DNA from: Pseudomonas sp. TH31
Lineage (GTDB): Bacteria; Pseudomonadota; Gammaproteobacteria; Pseudomonadales; Pseudomonadaceae
Assembly: GCF_016650815.1 (NCBI RefSeq)
Contig: NZ_JAEKEZ010000032.1
Span: 1 to 64,000 of the forward strand
Direction of reading: 5' to 3'
DNA: 64,000 nt
Position 1 is the stretch's first letter. The number at the start of each line of letters is the position of its first letter. The translations under genes were made by a program, and so were the position numbers. Below are positions 35,491-44,540 of this stretch, piece by piece. Under the pieces are notes generated by a model. That model worked only from the letters and a program-made list of their open reading frames with translations. It had not been told where the DNA came from and did not search any database.

Positions 35491-36475
35491 ATCCGGTTTT
35501 GAGCGATGGCAAAGCGGTGTTCAAGGCGTTGTGGGCTCGTGCGCCCTGGTGGCGTACTTGCCTGATAGCAGCGACGTTACTCTCGGTGGCGGTGGTGTTT
35601 TTTCCTCCGTCCATGGGCACGACGAATCGAAATGCTTCACCCGCGCTACCAGAACAAGTGGCTTATCAACCGCAGCGCAGTCCGCCAACCCTGCCTTCTC
35701 AGCAAGGCAGGGCTACGCCATCAACCGCCAATATCTCTCTCGCGACTTCCGGTGCCGCGTCCTCCCAGGATCCATCGGGCCTGGACAGGGCCATGATTGG
35801 CCGCACCTATAGCGGGACGGTCAGGGTGGATGGATATGAAGTGCCTCTTCCGACCGGGCAGTGGGCCATGCTTGCCAATAGCTCCATCCGTCTGCCCAAG
35901 GCATCAGGCATGATTTACTTTTTTGGACGCATTGAGAAAAAACGCCTGATCGGTGCTGTTCGGATCATCGGGCTGAAAAGCAATGAGAGTCCCGGTGATG
36001 GGTTCGAGCAAGCCAATGGATGCGTGACTGGCAATCCGGATCTGAACTATGTGTTCATCGAATCGGTAAAGCCTTTTGCCCATCAAGGGTGCTGGAGCAT
36101 GACGAACATTTACACACCGCCCTTTCTGCAATGGGCTGACCAGACAGTCAAAATTTCCAGCCTGGATCGCGCAGCAGCAGGGGACATGGCTGCGAAGGGC
36201 GTGACCTATCCGCAGGACTTTATGGTGCTGAGGTTCTTCCGTGCGGAAAAATGGGGGTGCTTGAGGCCAGCTATTGGTTCAGTCCGGAGCTGGAGGGGAT
36301 TACTTCCAACAGTGTGCTGTCTTTTCGCGAGTCTGACTGGCAGGCGAGGAACATTTCCCGCTTTCCCGAAAAGCTGGCCTATGCAGGCAAGTTGAAAAAC
36401 TGGGGCGCTGCGTTTTGGCCAAAATTTCAGCAAGCTTTTGCAACAGGCGGGCCGTTGGAGAGCGGGAAGTTGTAA
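35487..36475 (+). CDS. single-span membrane protein, unknown (cassette gene 3; frameshifted by one base)
   Basis: 329 residues after correcting the G-run at 36253-36257 (…RFFRAEKWG / VLEASYWFSPELEGITS…). One N-terminal membrane helix (WWRTCLIAATLLSVAVVFF), a Pro/Ser-rich linker to about residue 95 and a C-terminal domain with two cysteines (NGCVTGNP, HQGCWSM) that may pair in the periplasm. The layout mirrors gene 1. No family recognised. It starts by ATGA overlap with the ATPase gene. Confidence 0.75.
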
Positions 36476-36665
36476 CGTGCAGGCTGAGCCAGCCAGTGCT
36501 TGCTCATTACCGTCAATTGCGTATTTGGCTTGCGTGCGGCCTAAGCCTGACCATTGAGTTTGATCAGGGCGCTCTTTCTGGGAGGCATTCCAGTCAGGCT
36601 CACGTTTAAGCGAGTCCCGCCTCGCCTGTTATAGACTGCCAACCCCTTCGAACGGAATCGACACC

Positions 36666-37286
36666 ATGGCTATCCACCGCATCGGGCTGTTGATGTGCTG
36701 CATGTCTTCACTCGCTAACGCTGCCGCCAGCACCACAACCTTTCCCGACGCTGCTGCCAGCGACCCCGACAAGCTGGGCTGGATTATCGCTCGGGCCAGC
36801 GGTCGCAACGTCGCGCAGTTGTTATCGGAGCGGATCTGGAGTCGTTTGGGCGCCGAGCAGGATGCCTGCTTCACCGTGGACTCCATCGGTACGCCGTTTG
36901 CCGGAGGCGGTTTGAACACTGGCCTGCGGGACCTGGCGCGGTTTGGCGAGATGTTGCGCAATGACGGCCAGTTCAACGGCCAGCAGATCGTGCCCAAAGC
37001 GGTGGTGGACGACATACGTGGCGGTGGCGATAAGCAGGCCTTCGCCAAAGCCGGGTATGAGTTGTTGAAGGGCTGGAGCTACCGGTCGATGTGGTGGGTG
37101 ACAAACAAGGAGGACGGGGCGTTCATGGCGCGCGGGGTGCATGGGCAACGGATCTATGTCGACCCGAAGGCCGAGATGGTGATAGTGCGGTATGCATCGC
37201 ATCCGGTGGCGAGCAATTCGGCCAACGATCCGGTTACGTTACCGGCGTTTGAGGCGTTGGCTGAGCATTTGTCGACGTTGCCTTGA
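36666..37286 (+). pseudogene. serine hydrolase (beta-lactamase family) with internal deletion
   Basis: 206 residues in one frame, but half the normal length. It begins with a signal peptide and TTFPDAAASDPDKLGW, the mature N-terminus of 6-aminohexanoate-dimer-hydrolase-like enzymes, then jumps to IIARASGRNVAQLLSERIW and the normal C-terminal half (GGGLNTGLRDLARFGEMLR ... GVHGQRIYVDP). The part with the catalytic SxxK and YxN motifs is absent, lost in frame, apparently between two LGW-coding segments. It should not be an active hydrolase. ybjQ follows after 25 bases. Confidence 0.75.
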
Positions 37287-37311
37287 GTACATTTATGCAG
37301 AAGGAAACCCA

Positions 37312-37632
37312 ATGATCACCACCACCACCCACACCATCGAAGGCCGTCAAATCACGGCCTACCTGGACATCGTCAGTGCCGAGTCGGTGCAGGGCGTCAA
37401 CGTGATCCGCGATATGTTCGCCGGGATGCGGGATTTTTTCGGCGGGCGTTCTCAGACGCTGGAGCGAGCGCTGAAAGAGGCGCGTATTCAGGCGACCGAC
37501 GAGATCAAGGAGCGCGCCCGGGCGTTGCAGGCAGATGCGGTGGTTGGGCTCGATTTCGAGATCAGCATGCCGGGGGGCAAGGGCGGGATGGTGGTGGTGT
37601 TTGTGACCGGAACGGCGGTGAAGTTGAGATAA
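37312..37632 (+). CDS. YbjQ/DUF74 family protein
   Basis: 106 residues, complete member of the YbjQ (heavy-metal-binding-like, DUF74) family: TYLDIVSAESVQGVN-like strand, NVIRDMFAGMRDFFGG, ALQADAVVGLDFEIS and a hydrophobic last strand MVVVFVTGTAVKL. Forms pentamers in structures of homologues; physiological role unknown. ATG at 37312 follows GAAGGAAACCCA. Immediately downstream of the deleted serine hydrolase; a truncated copy lies at 31542. Confidence 0.9.
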   Translation: MITTTTHTIEGRQITAYLDIVSAESVQGVNVIRDMFAGMRDFFGGRSQTLERALKEARIQATDEIKERARALQADAVVGLDFEISMPGGKGGMVVVFVTGTAVKLR

Positions 37633-37677
37633 CGAACGCGGCCCGTGACGCTTGGCGCACGGGCCTTGCCGGTCTGA

Positions 37678-38384
37678 TCAGACGGGATGCGGAGCGCGTT
37701 CGCCCTTGCTCATCACCTGTTGGGCGAAGAAGTTGCCCATGTTGCTCTTGCCTGACTTTTGATACGTATACATCTGGCCGAGGTCGACGGTTTTCGCGAA
37801 GTTGTTCATGTTCAACACGAAGCCGCCCGTGCCTTGGTATTCCTTGTCTTCCTTCACATAGTCGAACGAACTTTTTGCAAATTCGTTGGCGGCGCCTTTC
37901 AAGGCGTCGGAGCGGTTCATGTAGTCGGTAAGACGTGCCAGATTTTCGTCGCTGATCGAGCCAGAGAGGGAAGTGGCTTTCAGGTTGCCTTGCGGGTCGA
38001 CGGTGAAGCCGAAGTCCTGCTCCTCAAGGTTAGGGGCGATATTTTTCAGGTCGTCCAGAAACTGTACGTAGGTAGTCTTAAGGTTGTCATTGGCTGCGAT
38101 CAATCGATCTTGGGCGGCTGGAAAGTTTGCGCTCGGCGAGGTGCTACCGACCCAAGTGATTACGGCATCTATGACCTGTCCGGGGCCGGTTGGATCAGTT
38201 GGCTGGGACGGCGACGGGGAGAAATGACGCCACCCTGGTTCGGGTGGGTTTCAAGCCATTTTTTGGCTGCCTCCTTCATTGCCTCCGTTGTCGGAGTAGG
38301 CGGGGTTGTCGTCAGGACCTTGTCGGATTTTGGCAGGTCTTTAAATGAAGGGGCGACGCTGGAGGTCGTTGAACTGATATTCAC
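37678..38384 (-). CDS. hypothetical protein (frameshifted by one base)
   Basis: 235 residues after correcting the GGGG run at 38216-38219 (…THPNQGGVISP / SPSQPTDPTGPGQVIDAVITW…). Start GTG at 38384 has a strong AGGAAAGAG site. The N-terminus is low-complexity (Ser/Thr/Pro), the rest is predicted helical and soluble (LEEQDFGFTVDPQGNLKA, NNFAKTVDLGQMYTYQKS). Without signal peptide; the Thr/Pro-rich start and accessory location would fit a secreted effector, but I know no related family. Confidence 0.6.
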
Positions 38385-38641
38385 GGCTCTTTCCTTGAGA
38401 TTTTTCGAATGACTACAGGGCAACGGCTCTGAATTTCAATTCTTGAGATGGATTGAGGGATGGGTTTCCGTTATTGCGTAAGAAAGTGTTTCGGTGCGGA
38501 TACAAACCATTCGTCGGCCCCCGTGTGGTGTGAACTACAAGTCCAGTAATGACCGGCTAGTCTCAAAATCCTTGGTGGTCGATATTTTTCAGGCAAAAAG
38601 GGCTAGCCGGTATCGACCCTGTTTTGAAAAGGGGCTAAGAG

Positions 38642-38830
38642 ATGGCTGATCCGTATATCGAAGATGACGGGGCTGAGTTTCCAATCAACAACTGTGTGCA
38701 GTGTGGCCAGACTGAGTACGTGGCTGGCTTTGGTGAGGATCAGGTCAAGACGGGCAAGATCAAATCGACGGCGCGAAGAGCGTCGAAGTCAAAATTTCTG
38801 CCCAAGGTAGCAGCGCCATCCAGGAAGTAA
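38642..38830 (+). CDS. small hypothetical protein, reading frame uncertain
   Basis: 62 residues as written: MADPYIEDDGAEFPINNCVQ, then CGQTEYVAGFGEDQVKTGKIK and a basic tail STARRASKSKFLPKV that looks out of frame. Adding an A in the AAA run near 38761 would give a more protein-like IDGAKSVEVKISAQGSSAIQEV, running on past the hairpin at 38847. ATG follows AAGGGGC. A CxxC pair (CVQC) is present. No family recognised. Confidence 0.45.
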   Translation: MADPYIEDDGAEFPINNCVQCGQTEYVAGFGEDQVKTGKIKSTARRASKSKFLPKVAAPSRK

Positions 38831-38846
38831 CCGCTGATAAAACAGA

Positions 38847-38872
38847 CCCTGCCATTGAGCGGGGTTTTTTAT
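38847..38872 (+). terminator. rho-independent terminator
   Basis: CCCTG / CGGGG stem with an 8-base loop and TTTTTT, 17 bases after the stop of the small ORF. Confidence 0.7.
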
Positions 38873-38994
38873 TTCTGGAGGGCCCACCGCTGGGAAATGC
38901 CCTACAGACGTACGGTTTTTTTGCGTTTTTTCTTTCACGAACTTTTCACAGCAGCCTACGTAGTCTCAGCTCATCCGTTAGAAAGCAATACTCC

Positions 38995-39022
38995 AGCCCG
39001 TCTCCCCAGCGGGCTTTTTTTT
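38995..39022 (+). terminator. rho-independent terminator
   Basis: AGCCCG tctccccag CGGGCT followed by eight T. It isolates the glycine-zipper gene from upstream transcription; the stretch 38873-39162 holds no other feature. Confidence 0.85.
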
Positions 39023-39162
39023 GCCTGCGATAAAACCTTTTCCATAACCGTGGTCCAACCGACGCCGAGAGTGACGTTGAGCCCATTTGTGTCTGGACTT
39101 TGCCGTCTCCAAAGCATTCAATCTCCGCCTTTTCGTTCTCCCCCTTTTTTGAGGTTTTCGTC

Positions 39163-39534
39163 ATGCGTTTAACACTGCCCGCCCTGGTTCTGGGGCTTCT
39201 GGTTACTCAAGGTGCGATGGCTGCCGGTCAAGGCACAGCCGCGCTCGGTGGTGGTCTGGGTGGCGCACTCGGTAATGTGGTCGGTCAGAAAATGGGCGGC
39301 AGCACCGGTGCAGCGATTGGTGCTGGCGTAGCGGGCGCAGCAGGCAGTGCCATCGCGGCACCAAAAGGCAGCCGTACCAAAGCAGCCATTGGCGGTGGCG
39401 TCGGCGCGGCCGGCGGTTCGGTCATCGGCAACAGCCTGGGTGGCAAGACCGGTGCAACCATCGGCGCCGGCCTGGGCGGCGCCGCGGGCGGCGCGGTCGG
39501 TACCAACCTGTCGAAAGGCCACAAGCGTCACTGA
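39163..39534 (+). CDS. exported glycine-zipper protein 1
   Basis: 123 residues: signal peptide (MRLTLPALVLGLLVTQGAMA) followed by repeated glycine-zipper units such as GGGLGGALGNVVGQKMGG, STGAAIGAGVAGAAG and KTGATIGAGLGGAAGGAVG, and a basic end (LSKGHKRH). Such proteins insert into or associate with the cell envelope; function unknown. ATG at 39163 follows GAGG. A close paralogue lies at 39922. Confidence 0.85.
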   Translation: MRLTLPALVLGLLVTQGAMAAGQGTAALGGGLGGALGNVVGQKMGGSTGAAIGAGVAGAAGSAIAAPKGSRTKAAIGGGVGAAGGSVIGNSLGGKTGATIGAGLGGAAGGAVGTNLSKGHKRH

Positions 39535-39571
39535 TCCTGATCGGTCAGCGCAAAAAGCCCGGCGTGATGCC

Positions 39572-39791
39572 CAATGCCGATCAGTTAAGAATATCTCAAG
39601 GTGACACACGCTCGTTGTAGCAGCTGGCGAAGCCTGCGTTCGACTGCGTAGCAGTCGTAAATCCTGCACGCGCGGTTTTCCTGAAAGAACCGAGGGGCTG
39701 ATCTTACGACTGCTACGCAGTCGAACGCAGGCTTCGCCAGTTGCTACAAAAGAGCGCATTCGCCCGGGATATTCTTAACTGATAGGCATTA
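39572..39791. mobile_element. 220-bp MITE with IS4-like ends
   Basis: Terminal inverted repeats AATGCC(G/T)ATCAGTTAAG...ATATC (39573-39597 and, reversed, 39767-39790) are flanked by an exact 11-bp target duplication GGCGTGATGCC. The end sequence AATGCCGATCAGTTAAG resembles that of IS4, and 11-13 bp duplications are typical of that family. The interior is a second, long palindrome (39616-39748), so there is no transposase and the element must be moved in trans. Confidence 0.8.
39616..39748. repeat. long inverted repeat inside the MITE
   Basis: tgtagcagctggcgaagcct...gactgcgtagcagtcgtaa faces an almost exact reverse complement across about 40 bases. The arms resemble a third Pseudomonas REP type. 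Confidence 0.85.
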
Positions 39792-39921
39792 GGCGTGATG
39801 CCGGGCTTTTTCGTTTCGGAACGAATATCACCGCGTGAACCTCCAACGTCATATAACGCAGGCGCGCATTCCATTTGCAGGGCGCTCTGTTTCCGAATCC
39901 TGAAATTTTGAGGTTCATATC

Positions 39922-40345
39922 ATGCGTTTGACATTGTCTACGTTGGTTTTGGGACTTCTGGTCGCTCAGAGTGCAATGGCTGCCGGCGATGGCACTGCGG
40001 CGGTAGGTGGCGGTCTGGGTGGCGCACTGGGTAATGTGGTCGGCCAGCAAATGGGCGGCAGCACCGGCGCTGCCATTGGCGCAGGAGTGGGCGGCGCGGC
40101 AGGCGGTGCGGTCGGCGCACGCAAGGGCAGCCGCACAGAAGCGGCAGTGGGCGGTGGTGTCGGGGCTGCGGGCGGTTCGGTGGTCGGCCATAGCCTGGGC
40201 GGTTCCACCGGTTCGACCATTGGTGCAGGCCTGGGGGGCGGCGGGCGGCGCGGTCGGTAACAATTTGGGTAGCGACGGCGGCAGTTCTCATTCCGGCGGC
40301 CGCCATAAACACAACAACAAATACAAGCACCATAAAGGCCACTGA
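39922..40345 (+). CDS. exported glycine-zipper protein 2 (frameshifted)
   Basis: About 140 residues after correction. Signal peptide (MRLTLSTLVLGLLVAQSAMA), glycine-zipper repeats parallel to those of the gene at 39163, and a His/Lys-rich end (GGRHKHNNKYKHHKGH) in the other frame. The break is at the GGGGGG run 40233-40238; one base less, or two more, joins the frames in line with the paralogue (AGLGGAAGGAVG). The histidine-rich tail might bind metal. ATG follows TGAGG. Confidence 0.8.
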
Positions 40346-40364
40346 TTCTATACCTCGACAACAG

Positions 40365-40390
40365 AAACCCGGCCGGCGCCGGGTTTTTCC
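40365..40390 (+). terminator. terminator of glycine-zipper gene 2
   Basis: AAACCCGGC cg GCGCCGGGTTTTT, strong stem with T-run 20 bases after the stop. Confidence 0.88.
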
Positions 40391-40464
40391 TGATAGGGCT
40401 CTGGAACGTTTGGGTGCAGGACGCCTCGAACTTCATACACTCCCTGAAATATGTGAGGCGTGCC

Positions 40465-40620
40465 ATGACGCTTGAAACCGAAGACGACTCAGACGAACTC
40501 AACGATCCGGGTAATGAAGACCCAGGTTCGTTGATGGACGACGCGACGGTACCGCTTAACGATGCCGATGATGCCGCAGACGTGGGTAATACCGAGAATG
40601 AGGAGGAAGACGAAGATTGA
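40465..40620 (+). CDS. small acidic protein
   Basis: 51 residues, more than a third Asp/Glu (MTLETEDDSDELNDPGNEDP...NTENEEEDED). No hydrophobic core, so probably disordered. ATG at 40465 follows GAGGCG; the frame upstream of it has no support. Function unknown; near another acidic small gene. Confidence 0.6.
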   Translation: MTLETEDDSDELNDPGNEDPGSLMDDATVPLNDADDAADVGNTENEEEDED

Positions 40621-40716
40621 TCACGTGCCGACCGATCGTCTCTCCGGTCGAACGCTCGCTTAACCTGATCCTCGAAATTGCAGGGCCTGCTTTTCAGGTC
40701 CTTCGAGAGGTGCTTT

Positions 40717-40920
40717 ATGAACGCAGACCCGAAAGTCGCCGACGTCGACGAAACGCCTGAATATCCGCTGCCTTCACCTACTGACTCGCTGCGTCGTGAC
40801 CAGCGCCCGCCTGACGATGAGGAAGACGCGGGGGTGGAGCAGGTTGCGGAGGGTGAGGTGAAGCGGGGTGATGTTGAGGCGAGCCCTGATGATCCGGATA
40901 TTGCCGGGGAGCCGAGCTGA
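40717..40920 (+). CDS. small acidic protein
   Basis: 67 residues, acidic and proline-rich (MNADPKVADVDETPEYPLPS...PDDEEDAGVEQV), predicted disordered. ATG at 40717 follows GAGAGG. The terminator right after its stop supports a real transcript. Similar in character to the gene at 40465. Function unknown. Confidence 0.65.
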   Translation: MNADPKVADVDETPEYPLPSPTDSLRRDQRPPDDEEDAGVEQVAEGEVKRGDVEASPDDPDIAGEPS

Positions 40921-40942
40921 TTAGCTGCAGACTTGTACAATT

Positions 40943-41116
40943 TTAAAGCCCGGCAGTCTGTTGGGCTTTTCGATTTTCAAACGTCGTTTCACCCTTTCGA
41001 TTATTTCCCATCCGCTTCAAATATCCTGTTCGAATGGCACCCTTGTATTCATATTCCACACGGTAGCCTTGATTCACGACGTCACGAGCTATAAGCAAAT
41101 ACGCCTCTTTGTTCAT
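40943..41116 (-). CDS. 57-residue ORF downstream of rhs (possible toxin or immunity fragment)
   Basis: Reading from ATG 41116: MNKEAYLLIARDVVNQG, then YRVEYEYKGAIRTGYLKRMG and an end encoded across the terminator of the opposite gene. The amino acid composition looks like protein. It lies 75 bases after the rhs stop, where immunity genes of rhs toxins are found, but is very short and its 3' end overlaps a convergent terminator. It may be a remnant. Confidence 0.35.
   Translation of the reverse strand: MNKEAYLLIARDVVNQGYRVEYEYKGAIRTGYLKRMGNNRKGETTFENRKAQQTAGL
40945..40970 (+). terminator. terminator of the acidic-protein gene
   Basis: AAAGCCC ggcagtctgtt GGGCTTTT, 25 bases after the stop at 40920; it could act in both directions. 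Confidence 0.8.
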
Positions 41117-41191
41117 AGGCCCGAACTCTGCACCCTGTTATTTCATAATGCCCAATGAGCTTTTTTCACTACCAAAATCGTGAGCGCGCGA

Positions 41192-44100
41192 TTACGGCTT
41201 TGGGGGCTTGGGTTCACCTTGATCAATCCAGGCGCCTTCAACACCCTCCGGCGCTACACCGCGTGCTTTCTTGTTCGGTGGAGGACAGCTGGAATTCAAC
41301 CCCAACGGATCAACCCACGTCGTCGGATTCAGCCCATATCGATACCCGTTCAGCCCACCCGCCAACTTCACCGGATCCTGCGTCAGATACCGTCCGACAT
41401 CCGGGTTGTAGTACCGATGCCGGTTGTAATGCAGCCCTGTCTCCGCGTCGAAGTATTGCCCCTGGAACCGCAGCGGCTGATCAAGCACCTGATCGGTGTC
41501 GCGGTTGAGGCGGGTCAGACGGCCATGGGCGGTGTATTGCGCCGCCCAGATTATTTCGCCGCTGCAGTCGGTCAGTTCCTGCGGCGTTCCGAGGTGGTCA
41601 AGTTGGTAATAGAAGGGGCAGGCCTGGCGTAGGCCTTTGCCATTGAGCATGGCCACTGGGCGCAAGGTGCCGGGTTCGTAGAGGTAGCTGCGGTAGTGTT
41701 CACGACTGCTTTCTGCGACGAGGTGATCGCCTTGCCAGAAGAACTCGGTGGTTTTGCCGTCGACGGTTTTGCTGATGCGGCGGCCAAAGGCGTCGTAGCG
41801 ATAACTCACGCAACGACCATCCGGTGGTGTGACACCGATCAGCCGGTGCTGACAGTCATATCGATACTCCGTAACCAACTTCTGCCCGGAGCCGCGGCGT
41901 TCACGAATCAGGTTGCCGAACGGGTCATAGTCGTAATACCGATCACCCTGCATGAGCAGTCGATTGCCCAAAACCTGCGCCGTACCGGGGCGATCCTCCA
42001 TCAGCAGATTGCCTGCCGGGTCGTGGGCGAAGCCTTCCGGCAGGTGATCGCGGGAGTGGCGGACGCGGATCAGCCGGTCGAGCGTGTCGTACTGGTAGCT
42101 GCGCTGGCCATGGCGGGTGTCGGCGATGTGGTCAAGATTGCCGTTGGCGCTGTAGGCATAATCGCGACGGTAACGCGGTTTTCGCTGTTGGCTGACGGAA
42201 TGGGCTTTGAGGCGACCCTGATCGTCGTATTGGTAGTCGCTGAGCAACAGGCCCTGTTGGCGTTGTTGCTCGCGGCCGGCGGAAAATGTGTGCGACGTCA
42301 GCCTGGTGCCATTGAGGTCGATGGCCGTGAGCGCCCCGCCCTTGGCGTGGTGGTAATCGAGTTTGCTGTTGTCCGGCAGACGAATATGGTTGAGCTGGCC
42401 GCAGGCGTCGTAGCCATAGCGCAGAATGCCCCAGCCCTGGTGTTCGGTGATGAGGCGGTCCTGCTGGTCGTAGGCAAACTCCAGCGGATGTTCATGACTG
42501 TCATCAACGCTGACCAGGCGACCGAGGCTGTTGTAGCGATACTCGACCTTACGACCATCGGGCAGGGTCTTGATCAGCAACCGCCCCGCCGAATCACGCT
42601 TGTAACCGGTGATGAGTTGCGAGCCGTCATCGCCGAACTCGGCTTTTTCCAGCAGGTGCCCGTTAAGGTCGTAGGCATACGCCGTGCGACGGCCATCGAA
42701 ACCGGTTTCTTGCCGGATCAGACCGTTGGGCGTGTAGTCCAGCCGATAGTGTTCGCCGGATTCGTTCTCGATCTCGGTCAGAAGAAGCTGCGCGTTGTCG
42801 TAGCGATACTTCAACTGCGTGCCGTCAGGGTTTATCCGGCGCCTGACCAGGTGCAAGTCGTCGGCATACTCGTAGCGGGTGATGCGTCCGAGTTCGTCAC
42901 GTTCGGCGCTGATCCTGCCGTAGGCGTTGTAGCTGAACGTTCGCCTAGCACCGCAAGCCCGGGTGCTCTGAATCAGGCGTCCGACGGCGTCCCATTGGTA
43001 GTGAGCCAGGGCGCCGTGTTCGTCCTGCCGCGTCGTCTGCCGCCCCAGTACATCGTAGGAAAACAGTCGTCGACCACCGTTCGGCAACGTCTCTTCGATC
43101 AATTGCCCCAAGTCATTCCAGACGAACAAGTGCCGACAGACGTCTGGATAACGGATCGACAGCAATCGACCCTGAGTATCGTAGGCATAGTGGGTGGCAT
43201 GCCCGTCAGGATCGATCGCTTCGGTCACGTCACCCTGGGCATTGCGCAGATACTTGCAGGCCCTGGTACCGCGGAATCGGGCATAGAGGAAACCGTTGTG
43301 GTATTCGTAGGACGTCGGCTCACCTTCGGGGGAATGAGCGCAATCAGCCGCCCGACCTCGTCGTAGCGATAGCGGGTTATCGCCCCGAGCGGACTTTGCT
43401 CGGTGACCAGCCGGCCCTGGTCGTCATAGGCCTTGAGATGTTCCACCCTGCGCACCAGCCGCGCCTGATCGTCATGGACGTAGGCTTCTTCGCTGCCGTC
43501 GGCGTTTTTCACCACGACGCCGCCCTGGTCATCCCAGGTGTAAGCCGTGTTCATCTGCGAAAACGATGCCCAATATTGGACACAACGCGCAGCCTTGCCT
43601 GACTTTTCCCACGCCCAGAAGAAACTCGCCCCACCGGCCAATTGCCGTTGCAGGATCACGTGCTGATCGTCGTAGTCATACCGTTCGCTTTCGCCAGCGG
43701 CATTGGTCGCCTCGATCAGGCGATGACGGGCGTCATAGTGGTAGGAAACCAGCGTCTGCTCTGTACGCCAGACGTTACCCCGCGCGCCAGTTGGATGAAA
43801 CGTCTGATACTCGATGGCGACGAGGTGTCGCCACTCGTAACGCAACCGCAGCGAGCGCCCGGCACCGTTGTCGAGGCGTTGAATTCGCTCCTGATGATCG
43901 CGGGTGATGCGTAGCCGGTTTGCGTATGCGTCGCTGATCGCCGTCAGGCGCCCGTTATGAAAGTGGTAGAACCTGGACGTTTCGCCGGCCAATGCGACGA
44001 TCAGTTCTTGCGGCGTATCCCCCAGATAAATCGCCGCCCGCAACAGGCGGTTGTGGATCGCCGGGCGCTCGATACTCGGCAGCGGAAACTTCGTACGACG

Positions 44101-44292
44101 GTTTTCATGGTCGATCCAGATGACGCTGTCGCCATCGATTTCCAGGCGATGGGCAAGAGAATGGCTCCAGCCCCAGCCCAGCCCACAGTCGAGTTCCACC
44201 GCACTGGTGCGATACAGCCGGGTGAACTCAAACGTCAGCAAACCGTCGAGGGCTCCATCGGTCAGGGCCAGCAGTCCTTTAGGGTCGAACAT
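41192..44292 (-). CDS. RHS-repeat protein tail, N-terminus missing (frameshifted by one base)
   Basis: 1033 residues after adding one C in the C-run at 43328-43332 (…LIALIPP / EGEPTSYEYHNGFLYARFRG…). About 25 YD/RHS repeats (e.g. GLGWGWSHSLAHRL first, then YDxxGRL units) end at the core-closing NRHRYYNPDVGRYLTQDPVK and NPTTWVDPLGL. Only 34 residues follow, too short for most toxin domains. The start ATG 44292 has an in-frame stop three codons before it; PAAR and N-terminal domains are missing. It is an orphan or truncated rhs; no vgrG nearby. Confidence 0.85.
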
Positions 44293-44540
44293 TCGCAGTC
44301 ACTCGCGCGCATCAATTAGGAACGCGAGACTTTGCGGTGTATCAATCCGGAAAGAAGTCAGGAAAGTAGGTGTTTGCTGTAGGGATAATCGCTAAATCAT
44401 GGGGGCAGGTTTTTTTATCCCGGGGCATTGCCCGTTGCCCTATGCCTGCCGCGCTCGTTATGCTGCTGAACCCTTTAATCGATCCGGGCACTGGCCGTAG
44501 CTGAGCCGCCTGGGATGTCATTAAAAACGGATCAGATGCG

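Larger units (their letters stand above)
39551..39813 (+). terminator. terminator of the glycine-zipper gene, split by an insertion
   Basis: The left arm AAAAAGCCCGGCGTGATGCC (39552-39571) and the right arm GGCGTGATGCCGGGCTTTTT (39792-39811) share an 11-base overlap. Removing the 220 bp between them restores a 12-bp stem with loop GTGAT and a T-run, a perfect terminator 16 bases after the stop. Confidence 0.8.

Noticed and set aside
41696..43366. 556-codon frame antisense to rhs
   Set aside because: The minus strand carries clear YD repeats; this frame is a valine-rich shadow.
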